From Polytolypa hystricis UAMH7299 (taxonomy: Eukaryota > Ascomycota > Eurotiomycetes > Onygenales): a DNA stretch of 64,000 nucleotides. Of this stretch, positions 34,869 through 46,723 are shown piece by piece. The position numbers and the translations under genes are program-made. Position 1 is the first letter of the stretch, and each line of letters opens with the position of its first letter. The stretch is from positions 1 through 64,000 of the forward strand of contig PDNA01000051.1 of the NCBI GenBank assembly GCA_002573605.1, in the 5' to 3' direction. The notes under the pieces were generated by a model. It saw only the letters and a program-made list of their open reading frames with translations, had not been told where the DNA came from and did not search any database.

Positions 34869-36218
34869 ATGTTGAGGATTCGATCTCTCTTCCCTGTTCT
34901 ATTTTGCGCCTTCATTCTCATGTGCACTTCCTTGGCGAACTCTCCCAACGACAACAATGAGCATCAGCTTGCACCACGATCACTGCAAGGGAGATTCCCG
35001 CCGCACAACCCTCCACAGAACATCACAATCACACGATGCAGGGCAGAAGAGCTCTCCCAAGGCGAAGCATTGTGGATACTGCTTGTCCTCGCCGTAGCCT
35101 GCGTGGTCCATATACCTGGCTCAGTGACCATACTCGGGCACAAGGGACTATATAGACTGGCTCCAGAACTGGGTATTGTTGAGACCGCTGCAGTTCTCGT
35201 GCTAGTCGTTCGCGGGAAATTCTATCACAAGCAAACCCTGCGTCGTTCCATCAAGGCAACTCTTGCTTTACGTCATGCCCTTGGGGAAGGGGAGAGCTGG
35301 TGGTTGAAGGGATTATCTTCTGGAGACAGAGTAACCAGATCCTTTACCCATTCTACCTTGGATACTGCGAACCACTATGAATATTCGGTGGCCATAAGCC
35401 CTGCAGAGGCGAATGAATATCTTGATCCGTTTCTCAGCACCCTACGTAATTCCAACCAAGTACGCTTTCTTGGCTCCATCCTCACAACCCTGGCTCTGAT
35501 AAAAGCTTGTGCAGTAACGGGCACAGTCAGAACCACAGTTCTTGCATGCAGCTACTACTTCTCATTCTTCATGATCGAGCTGCTGGCTCTGGTAGCGCTG
35601 GAGCCAGGGCAACCGCCATCAAAGGGCGAACTGGAGACCGAGGCGATTGCATGTGCTCAGCTGATGGCAGCGTTGGACCCATTCAAGCACGAAATTCGCA
35701 ACACGCTCCGCTGGGTGTCTGTTGTAAATGAGCCGCCGGAACAGTGGTATGCCTCGTATGCAGCTGATTCGGGTACCACCTTTGAGTTTCCAGAGATATC
35801 ACATGGCGCGGAATCTGGTGCAAGAGCTATCTCTCGTGCTGTCCCCATACTGGCCGCCATAGCTTTTGCGATAGTCCATCTCGCTTGGCCAGTATCCGTT
35901 CCCTTATTCCTCGTCAATGACTTCACTTTCATTCGTACTGGAAAGTGGACTTTCGCCTATCTCAACTCGATAGTTTGGTTGTTCTGGACATCTGTTGCTG
36001 CGCTCGTCATGTATATTTTCGTGGTCATATTCTCAATTTTGCGCCGTAAGCCGATCAACGAATTGGCTGCGGATAACATACCACGGACGTGGAAGAAATT
36101 GAACTTGTTCATTTCAGCATATGTCGCGTTGAAAGTGGCGTTGATTTTTCGACTGTTTCTCACTGATTACACTGGTCAGAATACTCGGAGACCAGACTGG
36201 GCGGAATGGCTTGGGTGA
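34869..36218 (+). CDS. Multi-pass membrane protein of unknown function (paralogue 2)
   Basis: A single exon of 449 aa from the ATG at 34869. It begins with a clear signal peptide (FPVLFCAFILMCTSLANS). Then comes EALWILLVLAVACVVHIPGS, closely matching paralogue 1 (ALWLVLVPAVACVVQLPGS), and LYRLAPELGIVE (paralogue 1: FYRFSPELGLVD). Further transmembrane segments lie near residues 205-250 and 330-430. It ends PDWAEWLG, where paralogue 1 ends PVWLEWLG. The shared N- and C-terminal signatures and the opposite orientation indicate an inverted local duplication. Function unknown; plasma or secretory-pathway membrane location is inferred from the signal peptide. Confidence 0.75.
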   Translation: MLRIRSLFPVLFCAFILMCTSLANSPNDNNEHQLAPRSLQGRFPPHNPPQNITITRCRAEELSQGEALWILLVLAVACVVHIPGSVTILGHKGLYRLAPELGIVETAAVLVLVVRGKFYHKQTLRRSIKATLALRHALGEGESWWLKGLSSGDRVTRSFTHSTLDTANHYEYSVAISPAEANEYLDPFLSTLRNSNQVRFLGSILTTLALIKACAVTGTVRTTVLACSYYFSFFMIELLALVALEPGQPPSKGELETEAIACAQLMAALDPFKHEIRNTLRWVSVVNEPPEQWYASYAADSGTTFEFPEISHGAESGARAISRAVPILAAIAFAIVHLAWPVSVPLFLVNDFTFIRTGKWTFAYLNSIVWLFWTSVAALVMYIFVVIFSILRRKPINELAADNIPRTWKKLNLFISAYVALKVALIFRLFLTDYTGQNTRRPDWAEWLG

Positions 36219-36356
36219 TTGTTTGTTCTGTGCCTGGAAAACTGGAATAGACGCTAGAAACGTGCTCTATATATATATTCATGCACTAGGTATATAATAG
36301 CAAACAGATAAAAAAACCATATCCAGTAGTAAAAACCAACGCTAAACTCCCTATCC

Positions 36357-37969
36357 TCATCCGTAGTGCAACTCTGAGGGGCATGGCTGTTTGCAAACGA
36401 AGCATTCCCGCCACATTGTTCCATCTCTCGGAAGCCACCGAGGACATGCTTCACAGCGAACCTGATTCTCGCTAGCAGAACGCGCATTCTCTAGTTGCCT
36501 AACGTCAGAGGGCGGGGGCGCCTGACTGCAATTCCAACACACCTGATACGATAGTGATTGCCCGTATCCCACAGGCCTACAACGTGTCTGGGGGGCAGGG
36601 CGGAAGTACTCTCTCCGGGACCTGACGATATTGTGTTTGACATAACATCTCGTGCAATAGGGTCTGCACGTTCCGTGACAAAGGTTGGCCTTGCCGGGAA
36701 TCGTCATGATATGCTTGCAAAGCTGATCCTTCATTAGCAAAAAGACCCCTTTCTGGCACGACTGCGTATATGCTTTTGTCAAGAATCAGCCATGTACTTA
36801 CTTGACATATCTGAACACCACAAACTTCGCAACTCCTCGTTCCTATAGCAGTAGTGCAAAAATTATTTTCCCTAAGCTGACGTCCCATGCCCGCCGTGGT
36901 AAGCAGAGCGTTTCGCACCCCAACAGAAGTTGACGATAAATTTCTCAGGGCCGTGTGGTGACTTTGTTCGATGATTCTTATCAAAATAGGGTATTGACTG
37001 AGCAAACTTTCCAAGGGGTGAGGAGGGCCCCCTTTTTCTACCCGATGCTTCGGTTGGTCTACCTGAATACTCACGCTTTCCAATTGTACTGGGGCCGGGG
37101 CAGGAGTAGGATTTGAAGCGCTGACGAGATTTCTAGACCTCCGAAAACAGCGCGCAAGGTACCGTGAACCAATTCTCCAGGAGAGCCTGAAGATGGTCGG
37201 AAGAGGTTCAATATTATACCTTTTCTCATAACTCCACACGGACATGAATCCAAATATTGCCGAAGAAAGGAGGAATATCCTAGTAATACAATTAGTATGT
37301 CTCTATAACGTGGGGGTTCGAGGCGAAGGCGGGGGGTCACGATAAAACGCGTAGGAAATGTAGTGCTGCGCATTTCCAGAAAAAAAAAAAGAAAAAAACC
37401 TTACGCGACTAGAATTTGTAAGACAAATGCCATCGCAGCACTGGTACAGAGACCGCGCGCAGTTTTCATTATAATCTCATCGGTTTCTCCTCCGACATCT
37501 CTCGCGATCGCCAAAAGGATATCAGAAGAATGAGAGCTTTTCCTCAAGAAGGTGTTGTCGCACACAAGTCCCATGGTTGGGAGATGTTTCCTATGGGTGT
37601 TGGCTGACCAAAGGAGAAGTCCCGCTACGCCAGAGTGAAGAAGAGCGACTGGCAGAAGGACGACTGGATGTTGAGTGAAGCAAAGGGGCAAAAAGCTGAA
37701 TGCAAAATACCCAACAAGAGCCCAGCCCTAGCAGAAGAAGTAAGAGACGTTAGGAGTGTTGAAACAACGAATGGTCTTTTTTTACCTACCGCCGCGAAAG
37801 AAAATGTGTAACTCAATGCTAGATCAGAAATATCAGGGTTCGTTCGTTTCAACTCAACAAGACCGCGGAATGTTTGGAATAGCTTGAGGGAGAATCCTCC
37901 CAGTAAAAATGCCGGTATGAGTGATGAGGCGTGAATTATTGCGATAATTAGTCCTAATGCTGCTGCCAT
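36357..37969 (-). CDS. Membrane protein with F-box-like and Cys-rich C-terminal region
   Basis: Four exons: 37969-37790, 37727-37405, 37279-36802 and 36761-36357, all GT-AG with matching phases; 461 aa. The N-terminal half has about four to five hydrophobic segments (for example LGLIIAIIHASSLIPAFLLG and GWALVGYFAFSFLPL). The C-terminal half has an F-box-like stretch (PILIRIIEQSHHTALRNLSS). A Cys-rich region follows: CEVCGVQICQSCQKG, then CHGTCRPYCTRC, CWNC, CEAC and CFVCKQPC, a likely multi-zinc module. The latter arrangement is common in fungal F-box proteins. The frame is continuous through the join, but this may still be two adjacent genes merged by my model: exons 1-2 plus the start of exon 3 could be one gene. 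Tail-to-tail with paralogue 2. Confidence 0.55.
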
Positions 37970-39307
37970 GGTGATTTCAATAGGACATCTGACGCGGTGC
38001 GATTATTCAATCTTAATAAGTATATTGGATAGGATGCTGTAGTCTTAGACTACATAGAGCCTGAGAAGAAAAAATGGAAGAAAAAAATTATAATAGTAAT
38101 AATAATAACAACCTGAAGCTGTAGCTTTGAGGTAGATATACAGTCGTGTTGTTGCTGAAGTGTGAACAAGGCTGCACACTCTGGTGGGGATGGCTCCCTT
38201 ATCTATGTTCATAATTCCCAACCATCCAAGCCTGTTGACCTTGCGCCCGGAACCAGTTAGCTAGCGCAATGAACACGAGAAAGCCTTAAAGCCAGCCTCG
38301 AAGGTGACGGCCAAAATATACGAGAAAGTGAGGCCCACGACGCGAGCCAAGACGAACAACCAATCCCTCGATGCTAGTTACCACGTGAAAAGGAATAAAC
38401 ATCATCTCAAAGCAAAACCTAAGTGTGCCATATATATGCGCGTTGCGGAAGTTAAAAGCGTCTTATTTCTATCCATTCGTATGATGATTGCATCGTCTAA
38501 AGAGCATACCGTGATTTCATAACCCTAGAGTCTTTATATGTCTTATTTTATATCTTGCAGAAAGTGGTTGAACGTACCTCCAGTGACAATGACACTTTTA
38601 CCCTTTTACTTGCTGCCATCAGGGGTGATGTTGCAGTCGATAGGACTGGTATATTCATACTTCGGAAGCTTTGGCATTTTGATGTATATTATTTTTTCTG
38701 CACTGAACTTCTTTTGATAGATCTAGAAAGAAATTGTTCGACCAAGCAGATTCAGAGAGAGATTTTAACAATGAGCGTGAAAATACTTCTCATCCCCCAG
38801 GAGGCAACTTCTATAGTTTTTACCCCAGAAATATATTGCGGGGATTTTGGAGATAGTTATCGGGGATCGGTTTCTTTGCCGATATTCGCTCGAGCGAACT
38901 GTCTGCCGTCCGGTAATCCATTTTGGGTTACTCCGTACCCGTAAACCTGTCTCCTCGCCCCACTAGCTGACTATGGGATAGAATATAGAGACATGAACTC
39001 GAATGGCAAGAGTGTACAGAGTGCATCTTGCGCATACGGGGCAAGTTATTGAGGGATATAACCCGTATGTGAAGGACGTATTGCTCTTGTGCAAGATAAG
39101 TGAAGACTAGACGTTGAAACAAGGCCTTCTCAATCTCCTGGTGATAGTGCATGCAGTAAATAAACAGTAATAAATAAGCCCAGGAGTAAGACCAGGTCTA
39201 CGTAGTGCTGAGAACCTGGGAGAATTTCTCTCCAATCACCTGGAAAATGAGCCGTGGGCAGCTCCTTGTCTGATGATGCAACTTTGCGCAAATTAATATA
39301 TCATCTG
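37970..39307. other. Intergenic, nothing recognised
   Basis: Contains the promoter of the membrane/F-box gene at its left end. Open frames here are short and without features. AT-rich near 38020-38120. Confidence 0.4.
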
Positions 39308-39397
39308 GACGTTGTGGCCGAGTGGTTAAGGCGTATCACTGCTATCGCCGCTAATGATATCTCTTCGGAGGCGCAGGTTCGAATCCTGCCGACGTCG
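39308..39397 (+). tRNA. tRNA-Ser (anticodon GCU) with a 9-nt intron
   Basis: The acceptor stem GACGTTG pairs with CGACGTC, with discriminator G. The D arm is GGCCGAGTGGTTAAGGC. The anticodon stem TATCA/TGATA closes a 16-nt loop; removing TCGCCGCTA after position 37 leaves the normal 7-nt loop CTGCTAA with anticodon GCT. The long variable arm (CTCTTCGGAG) is typical of serine. The T arm is GCAGG TTCGAAT CCTGC. A T-run at 39408-39412 is the likely Pol III stop. Confidence 0.93.
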
Positions 39398-39407
39398 ATA
39401 TTTATTC

Positions 39408-39412
39408 TTTTT
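39408..39412 (+). terminator. Pol III T-run after tRNA-Ser
   Basis: Five T residues 11 nt after the tRNA end. Confidence 0.6.
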
Positions 39413-39552
39413 GTCTCTCACCCTTTTTCACCATCATTTCTTCAAGTCTCTACACATTAGCTCACTATACTTGCAAGTTTGTGTTGCTCGCTACGCTCGC
39501 AAAAGGAAGTCATAGTTCGAGCCCATTGAACCGGCTCTGGCAATCCGAGGTA

Positions 39553-39578
39553 TTCGAATCCTGCCGACGTCGATATTT
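39553..39578 (+). repeat. Duplicate of the tRNA-Ser 3' end and its trailer
   Basis: Identical over 26 nt to 39378-39403: the T loop onward (TTCGAATCCTGCCGACGTCG) plus the trailer ATATTT, followed again by a T-rich run. The rest of the tRNA is absent. Confidence 0.9.
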
Positions 39579-39910
39579 TTATTTTTTTCTCCAAAATCTT
39601 TTAGTCATGCTTTGCAGGCTTGGCCAAGCTACCGACTTACAATTTTCGAGGGTCAGATGTCGTCTCTCTCATCACTCATGATCATCCCTTCGTACCTTTG
39701 GTTAAGGTTGCCCAGTGTTGTGATGGTCACGTGATATGACGTACACATCCATGATGGATATTCTGGGGAAGACAGATTTAGCCAACATCAAGCCCAAGGA
39801 AAGCATTCGTATCCTTACAAATCTCTCTGTGTATCAAGAATATTCTTAATGACGCCTCCTACTTCTGTCAAGCGCAGTATCGACGCTGTTTCTCAAGCGA
39901 AAGGCTAGAA

Positions 39911-42149
39911 ATGGTATCTCGCGAAACGAACGAACTCGGGGATTTTGGGATACCGGATTTTCGGCGACGCTTTATAAACGATAGTGACCTCCGACAGTTC
40001 GAATATGCTCTCAGTGCGCCTGAAGCATTGCCTCTCGTTGCGTTGAATGACTGGGGCCCCGTACACCAGCGCGTGCGTAAACCCGGAGACCGCCGAAAAC
40101 CCACTAGAAGGACGAGAGACGAGACGCGGGAGGGATTCGTGTATACCCTTGTCAAGTGGCCGTTGCTCGCTGTCGTACTGGGCTGGCTTTTCGTCCTTAG
40201 CATCCTTTACCTGCTAACGCGACTATATATATTTATCTACGAGCACTGGGTGACTTGGAGAGGGAAGCGACAGCAGCTTCGGAGAGAGCTTAGGGCGACG
40301 ACAACCTTTACCCAGTGGAAGAAGGCTGCAAAGAAGCTGGATGCTTTCTTGGGGAATGATCTGTGGAGAGACGAGGACGAATATGCATATTATAACCATG
40401 CCACCGTGAACAAAGTTACAGGTCAGCTAAAGCTGCTACGGGCGAAAGCAGAACAAGAGGAACTGAGCAATGGCGACTATGCGACCGCACAGTCAGCTTT
40501 GGAGGAACTCCGCGTCGTAATAGAGGGCTGTGTCAAGAACAACTTCTCCGGCGTGGAGAACCCCCGTCTATACAGCGAAACATATTTTGGGACGAAAGAC
40601 CTTGTTCAAGAGTACATTGATGAAGTTCGCAGGTGTTTGCAACTTCTACTTGAAAGCAAATCCATCTCAAATGAGAACAAATACACACTATTCAAGCATC
40701 TGGACACGAATTTTGGGCGCACAGCACTTTGCTTATCCGGAGGAGCTACCTTCTCATACTACCATTTTGGTGTGATAAAAGCCCTTCTCGACAACGGAGT
40801 GCTTCCAGAAGTCATTTCGGGAACTTCAGGCGGAGCGCTTGTTGCAGCACTAGTAGCAACCAGGACCGACGATGAACTGAGAAAGTCGCTTGTCCCATCG
40901 TTAGCATACAAGATCAGGGCCTGTGAGGAGCCGTTTACGGTCTGGATACAACGATGGATGCGGACCGGTGCCCGTTTCGATGCTACGGATTGGGCAGAGA
41001 AGTGTAGCTGGTTCTGTAGGGGCTCAACAACCTTTCGAGAAGCTTATGAGCGGACCGGCCGTATTTTGAATGTTACCTGTGTTCCGTCTGACCCTCACTC
41101 GCCTACCATCCTCGCAAACTATCTCACATCTCCAAATTGTGTGATTTGGAGTGCCGTTATTGCTTCTGCGGCCGTTCCCGGAATATTGAACCCTGTCGTC
41201 CTCATGATGAAGAAGCCAGATGGAACCCTCGCGCCGTACTCGTTTGGCCATAAATGGAAGGATGGCAGTCTTCGAACTGACATACCGCTACAGGCACTCA
41301 ACGTTCACTTCAACGTCAATTTCCCCATAGTATCCCAGGTAAGTATGCACCGTAACCCTAACTAGTACGGTAACGCACACTAATCGGGACAAATAGGTTA
41401 ATCCACATATTAGTCTATTCTTCTTCAGCTCGCGGGGCAGTGTTGGCCGCCCCGTAACCCACCGCAAGGGTCGCGGTTGGCGCGGCGGATTCCTTGGCTC
41501 CGCCATCGAACAATACATAAAATTGGATCTAAACAAATGGCTCAAGGTGCTGCGACACCTTGAACTCCTCCCACGGCCTCTAGGCCAAGACTGGAGTGAG
41601 ATCTGGCTCCAAAGATTCAGCGGCATCGTCACCATATGGCCCCGATCCCGGCCCTCGGACCTGTTTTATATCCTCACGGACCCCACCGTGGATCGATTAG
41701 CCCTTATGCTCCAAGAAGGCCAGCAGAGCACCTTCCCAAAAATCCAATTCATCAAAAACCGCATGAAGGTGGAGAAGGTGATATTAGACGGCCTGAAACG
41801 ATATACTGCGCTCGGTGAGGGCCGGCACACCACAGCCACACCTCTACCCGCGCAATCAGAAGAATCAATTAAACAAGGAGATATCTGCCAGCACTCCGTG
41901 GACCTGCTGACAGATCGTTTCAACCCAAGAAACTATCAGCGAGAAGCGGATGGGAAGTGGCCTTCTTCGCCAGGCACACTTACACCACCAGAAGAAGTAA
42001 ACGGGCAACGCCATCGCCCTCGCACTCGCCGCCGTAACAGCGTCATTGAAGAAATTCGTCGCCAGTCAGCTGTGTTTTTTGACGATACGGATGATACGTT
42101 CCCGAGTGAGGATGAACAACCGCGTATTTTTCGAACGAGGACGGGGTAA
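39911..42149 (+). CDS. Patatin-like triacylglycerol lipase/phospholipase (Tgl3/4/5 type)
   Basis: Two exons, 39911-41338 and 41397-42149 (58-nt intron); 726 aa. An N-terminal membrane-associating hydrophobic segment (LLAVVLGWLFVLSILYLLT, about residue 85) precedes the patatin domain. The domain contains the glycine-rich oxyanion motif LSGGATFSYYHFG (from residue 275), the nucleophile elbow GTSGG with Ser306, and the catalytic Asp451 in KDGS. The Ser-Asp dyad is thus complete. The basic C-terminal tail (RHRPRTRRRNS) has possible kinase sites. Relatives in yeast hydrolyse triacylglycerols on lipid droplets, and some have lysophospholipid acyltransferase activity. Convergent with the TFIIIC gene, 458 nt apart. 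I used the first in-frame ATG; an upstream start is not excluded. Confidence 0.88.
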
Positions 42150-42607
42150 TAGTAAAAATGTCTGATATCAAATTTTCTTATGACCCGCCCCCCCACCCCT
42201 TTTGCATAATTTTACGTCTATATATATAATCAGCGGTTTTTCCTAATGTATCTACTGTTGCAGGTTATCTCAATATTTTCTCCACTTGCATATTTCGCTA
42301 TATACTTCTTTTTCGGTGGCTATGAGGAGTCTTTTTGCGGGGGTTCAATCTAAAGGCGTTAGAGGGCATGGATGCGGTCCCTTTTGGCGCCTTCCTGGAC
42401 TTATTTTTGGCTTTTATGACCTCCTATTTAAGGTTGTACATACTACTGGTATAGAATGGATATAGGAGAGCGATTTCTTTGCAGCTTTCGCATCAAACTT
42501 GTATGGATCATTCGATCCAATCTACGTACGTAATATACATCATCCTTCTCTTTCGCTCCCTGAAAAGACATATGCAACCATCTGAATATATACAGCCTAT
42601 CATAATC
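42150..42607. other. Shared 3' flank of two convergent genes
   Basis: AT-rich with a C-run at 42188-42199. No gene seen. Confidence 0.45.
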
Positions 42608-45600
42608 CTAAACAACCAACCATCGTTCCGTGATATTCTTAGCCATTTCTGTCTCGCCAGAAATAGAATAAAGGCACTGCAACGCGAAAGCTGCTTCACG
42701 AGAGAAATCCTCCTCCGCAAAACCCTCCTTTTGCTGCAGCGTCTCGCCATCCACATCATCGTGCGCACGCTGCTTTTCGGCAAGCCTATTCCTCCTCTGG
42801 CGCTCCTGTTCGATTTCTTGGCTGATGTTCAAACACTTCTGATATCCCTGGACAGCAAGATGTGAGAGGCCAAGCATATGCCAGACACGCGCGAAATTGA
42901 ACTCCACCTCCTGCCGCTCCTGGGGAATGGCGCTCTTCCCGCGAACGCGTCGGTATTCCTGCATGAAGGAGAGGCCCTGCATGATGAGGTAGTGGCGGTT
43001 GTCTGATTGACGTTTGAGGGAGTGATGGATGTAGCTGAGACCGATGGAAAGGAGGACAGCTGGGTTCTCGGGATCTAGAGCATATGCGCGGAAGAAGTAG
43101 TTGAGGGCGTTGGTGAAGCTGCTGCCGGCGTATAGAATATGGCCGTATAACACTAGTAGCGCGACATCCATGTCCTCTGCTGGAATAGGTTGTCCGGACT
43201 CATCTCTGGTGGTGAGCGCTGCGCGCTCGTTGTATATGGATGCTCGTGTTCGATAGACTGGGCCAGATTTAGACGAATCGTCCGGGAGGGTGTAATCGAT
43301 TGCTTTGATTTGGCGGAGCATGAACTTCATGCTAGGTGAGGATTGGAATAACGACTTGTCAGGGTCACCGCAAAGCCGACTTAGGGCGGCGAATAATCGG
43401 TATGTGTCTGTGACAAATTGGTATTCTTTCATAAACCAGCGCGCAATGTTAGATAGGGTCTCTTCGTCTTTAACGCGGATGGCACAACCTGTAGATTATC
43501 ATTTAGTCACTGAAAGAAGATTGACAGGTGGTTGGAGGCAACTTACTGAACCAGCAGACGTATATTTGACGCATGCTTGGTTTCGAATGGTACCATATAC
43601 TAGCATCAGCGGCAGCTGCCAAGGTGTCGTAGGCTTCATCTGATTGATTTTGCCCAGCTAGGACGAGAGAATATTCCAAAAATACATCCAACCAACTTTC
43701 AAACGATATGTTATGGTAGTCAGTAGGTATTGTATCCGGGTCAATATTGTCAAGCGGTTGGGTCCCTAGAGATCGTGTTAAACAAACCCCTTTTTCAACT
43801 GGGAAAACATATCATACCTAAAGCTGCTTGAAGGCGGTTGGCCATTTCTTCAACATCGTCCATTATAGTTTTCGCCTTCAAACGTCCAGCCTTACGTTGG
43901 GCTTCTCGAGAATATCCTAAAAATGTCATTCGTCTTTGAAGCGGGAAAAAGACACGGTTCGACCGAAAGTCGCGAATCAAAGCATCTGCGATATCGAGCC
44001 AGTCTTCTGTAGCATCCTCGTCTCCACTTCTCATAAGGGGTTGCAGTTCCAGCATCTTAGAAAATAAATACTGAATATGGCTGCGAATAGCTGCCCTTTC
44101 TTGTGCTCCACGCCTACGTTCCCTTTGTGTCGACGCAGGCGTATAGCCAGTTAGAGCCATCGGCGCACTTCGTGTGGCGATTTGCTCATCCTCACCTGGT
44201 GGACTCATTCCACCCTCATCTGGGGCTGCATGATCCAGGGTCGTATCCCCTTCGGTTTCCAGTGCCCGAAATTCTTTAACCAGTTGCTCAATCCTTGATC
44301 CCAGTCTCCGTTTGCGGCGTGGCATGAATTCTTGCCGCCCCAGTTCGAGAGCCTCGTTTACGTATGTGAGAGCCTGCTCAGTCATTCCCAGTTTCTCATA
44401 AAACTGTGCTAATTTCGCTCGGACTTCGATGTTCTCTTCATCGTATTCAACCACAGTAAGATAGCAGTTTTCCGCCTCTTCATCATTCTGGCACGCCGCA
44501 TGGCATTCAGCCATGGACATGAATAAACTCGTATCCGCATATTCATTCGTTTGCTGCAGTGGCGTATAGAATCGAAGCGCGTCAAGATGTAACCCAGCAT
44601 CTTTAAGAGCATCTGCCGCGTCTCTAAACAAGTCACCATAATCGAAAAGTGGCGCATTTGGGGCGTTGTTTTCTGGATCTAACCATGCGAAATGTGACTA
44701 TGTCAAGTTAGTGAATTAATTGGAGAGATTTAATTGTGTTATATCGTACCAAGGCTTCGTCGCGATATTTCACTCCCAATTTTAATCGATATACGCCCAG
44801 CTTCATGCGAAGTTCCAGGGGAAGGCCTTGGCCATAGGTATCAACAGGATACTGGCCCTGAATAAACCACGGCATATCAACACGACGAGGATAGTCATCC
44901 ACGTCCCATTCGCGATCGTCCTCTCGGATAGTGTCCCATTGGACATCATCTTTTCGCCCAAGTAACCATCTGGCTAGAGACTTCAGAACTGAGATTCCTT
45001 GCGCAAAATCGTTCAAGTAACTAAATAGCTCAACATAGATGTTCACATCTGACCAAGTGAAATCGGCAGCCTCCTCCAGGCCAAGCGAAGTATAATACGA
45101 GATGCTGTTATCGTAATGGTTCCTTGCTCTCTCCACATCATTTAGGTCAATATAGATCTCCGCAAGTTGCCGCAATGCTATTGTATTATGGGGAAGATCT
45201 TTCAGCAGTCGCTCGTATTCTTGCGCAGCTTTACCGTTGTAGCCAAGCTCTCGGTAGATGGCTGCTCGTTGAAAACGGACTTTATAATTCGTCTGATCAA
45301 TCTCTATTGCGCGGCTGTAGCAATATACCACATCCTGCAATGCTGATGCCTTGTCATTTCCAGCCCGGTCCAGAATCAGCTCTGCAACATTCATCCACAC
45401 GGTAGGGTCTTTGGGGCGCGTATGTGCACCACTAAACAGCGCTGCCAAAGCCTTGTCCTTGTGGCCTTGAGCAAGAAATATTTCCGAAAGCAGAGAATGG
45501 GCAGCAAACATTTCCGGATTGATCTGAATTGCCTGTTTCACAAGCACTATGGCCCTATCATAGTCGGAGTCGATGAAGGCAGAAGTGGCAGCTGAATGTA

Positions 45601-46095
45601 AGCTTTTGAACTCCGCGCTTGGCTCCAGCGGCTTTCTAGGACCGCGCTTGATGCCTTTCCCACCTCGCACGTCATAGTTATCAGACATGCTAGATTTTCG
45701 ACCTCTCCGACCATAGCTCGAACGGGCCCGGTCGTCATCTTCCATCTCAGCCTCACTCCTGGAGACAGGTCAGTACATTCAAGGTTTCATATCCACGGTA
45801 GTTGGGATGAGTGTACTTACGATAAGCTACGGTCCGATGGCTGATATTCATCCTCCGTACTGATCTCTGCATCATCGAAGAGCCTTCGCCGCTTGCTACG
45901 GGGCGTTCCGCCATAATCTTCATCATCAGACGGCTCCTCACTAGCAGAACGCTCAGGCTCGCCAAACCCTGTCCTTTGCAAAGTGTTACGGGTTTGCGGG
46001 AAATCACCTATACCGAAACTTCTGGGGTTGACTGGAAGATCAGGGTAGGAACTTGGCTGACCTCCCTTATCTGAGTGCTCCTCTGATTCATCCAT
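42608..46095 (-). CDS. TFC4: TFIIIC subunit Tfc4/Sfc4 (TPR protein)
   Basis: Five exons: 46095-45821, 45758-44750, 44697-43818, 43765-43547 and 43488-42608; 1087 aa. The N-terminal ~120 residues are acidic and disordered, with SKRRR and a GRRGRKSS patch. TPR repeats start at about residue 155 (FIDSDYDRAIVLVKQAIQIN, then AHSLLSEIFLAQGHKDKALA) and continue through most of the chain, with a charged break around residues 560-620. Length, acidic head and the C-terminal TPR block (ALNYFFRAYALDPENPAVLL) are those of yeast Tfc4 (tau131) and S. pombe Sfc4. That subunit bridges TFIIIC bound at the A-box to TFIIIB, and so acts in Pol III transcription of tRNA and 5S genes. A tRNA-Met gene lies 560 nt upstream. 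All splice junctions keep phase. Confidence 0.92.
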
Positions 46096-46651
46096 ATCCG
46101 CGCAATAAAAGACCAGAAGAAGATGTTACCGAGAGGAACGGTGAATTTTGTGCATTCACGCCTGGCCCTGCAATTCAGTCCACCGGCCGGTAGAGTCTAG
46201 GAGAGCTCCCAATATCTGGGTCTAGACTCCAATATGAACATGCTAAAACTGCCAAACCAAGTGGAGTAGTGGCTAAAATACCACACGAATCAACACTGCT
46301 CCCTCATCCGACGAGTCGCGTCCAGTGTAGATACTGAATCCACTGGATGGAGATGAAAAAGGGAGGAATGGATTGCCTTCTCCGCTCCAATCACATCCAA
46401 AGCTTATCACGTCGAAGGCGGAGCTCCGAGTCCAAAGAAGGTTATTAGTCAGCTTGGCTAGGGCGATTTTGGAAGAAAACCACGTGACTTTTCCTCCGAA
46501 AAAATATTTCTACTCGATTGCGTCACACAGCTAAAATCAGTGAGGAGCCCTGCGTTTAGAAAAAGAAATTTGAAGCGAGCTGAAATTAGACCTTACCTCG
46601 ACATGGAAGAAAGGAACGCAAAAAAAAAAGAAAAAAAAAAAAGAAATATGT
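46096..46651. other. TFIIIC gene promoter region
   Basis: Non-coding; ends in A-rich tracts (46618-46645) that, read on the minus strand, are T-runs and serve as the tRNA-Met terminator. Confidence 0.45.
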
Positions 46652-46723
46652 TAGCATGTCTTGGTTTCGATCCAAGGTCCTCCGGGTTATGAGCCCGGCG
46701 CGCTTCCGCTGCGCCAACATGCT
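46652..46723 (-). tRNA. tRNA-Met (anticodon CAU), elongator type
   Basis: Minus-strand cloverleaf. The acceptor AGCATGT pairs with ACATGCT, with discriminator A. The D stem is GCGC/GCGC; the anticodon stem CCGGG/CCCGG closes the loop CTCATAA; the T arm is CTTGG ATCGAAA CCAAG. No intron. T-runs follow on the minus strand at 46642-46632. Confidence 0.92.
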
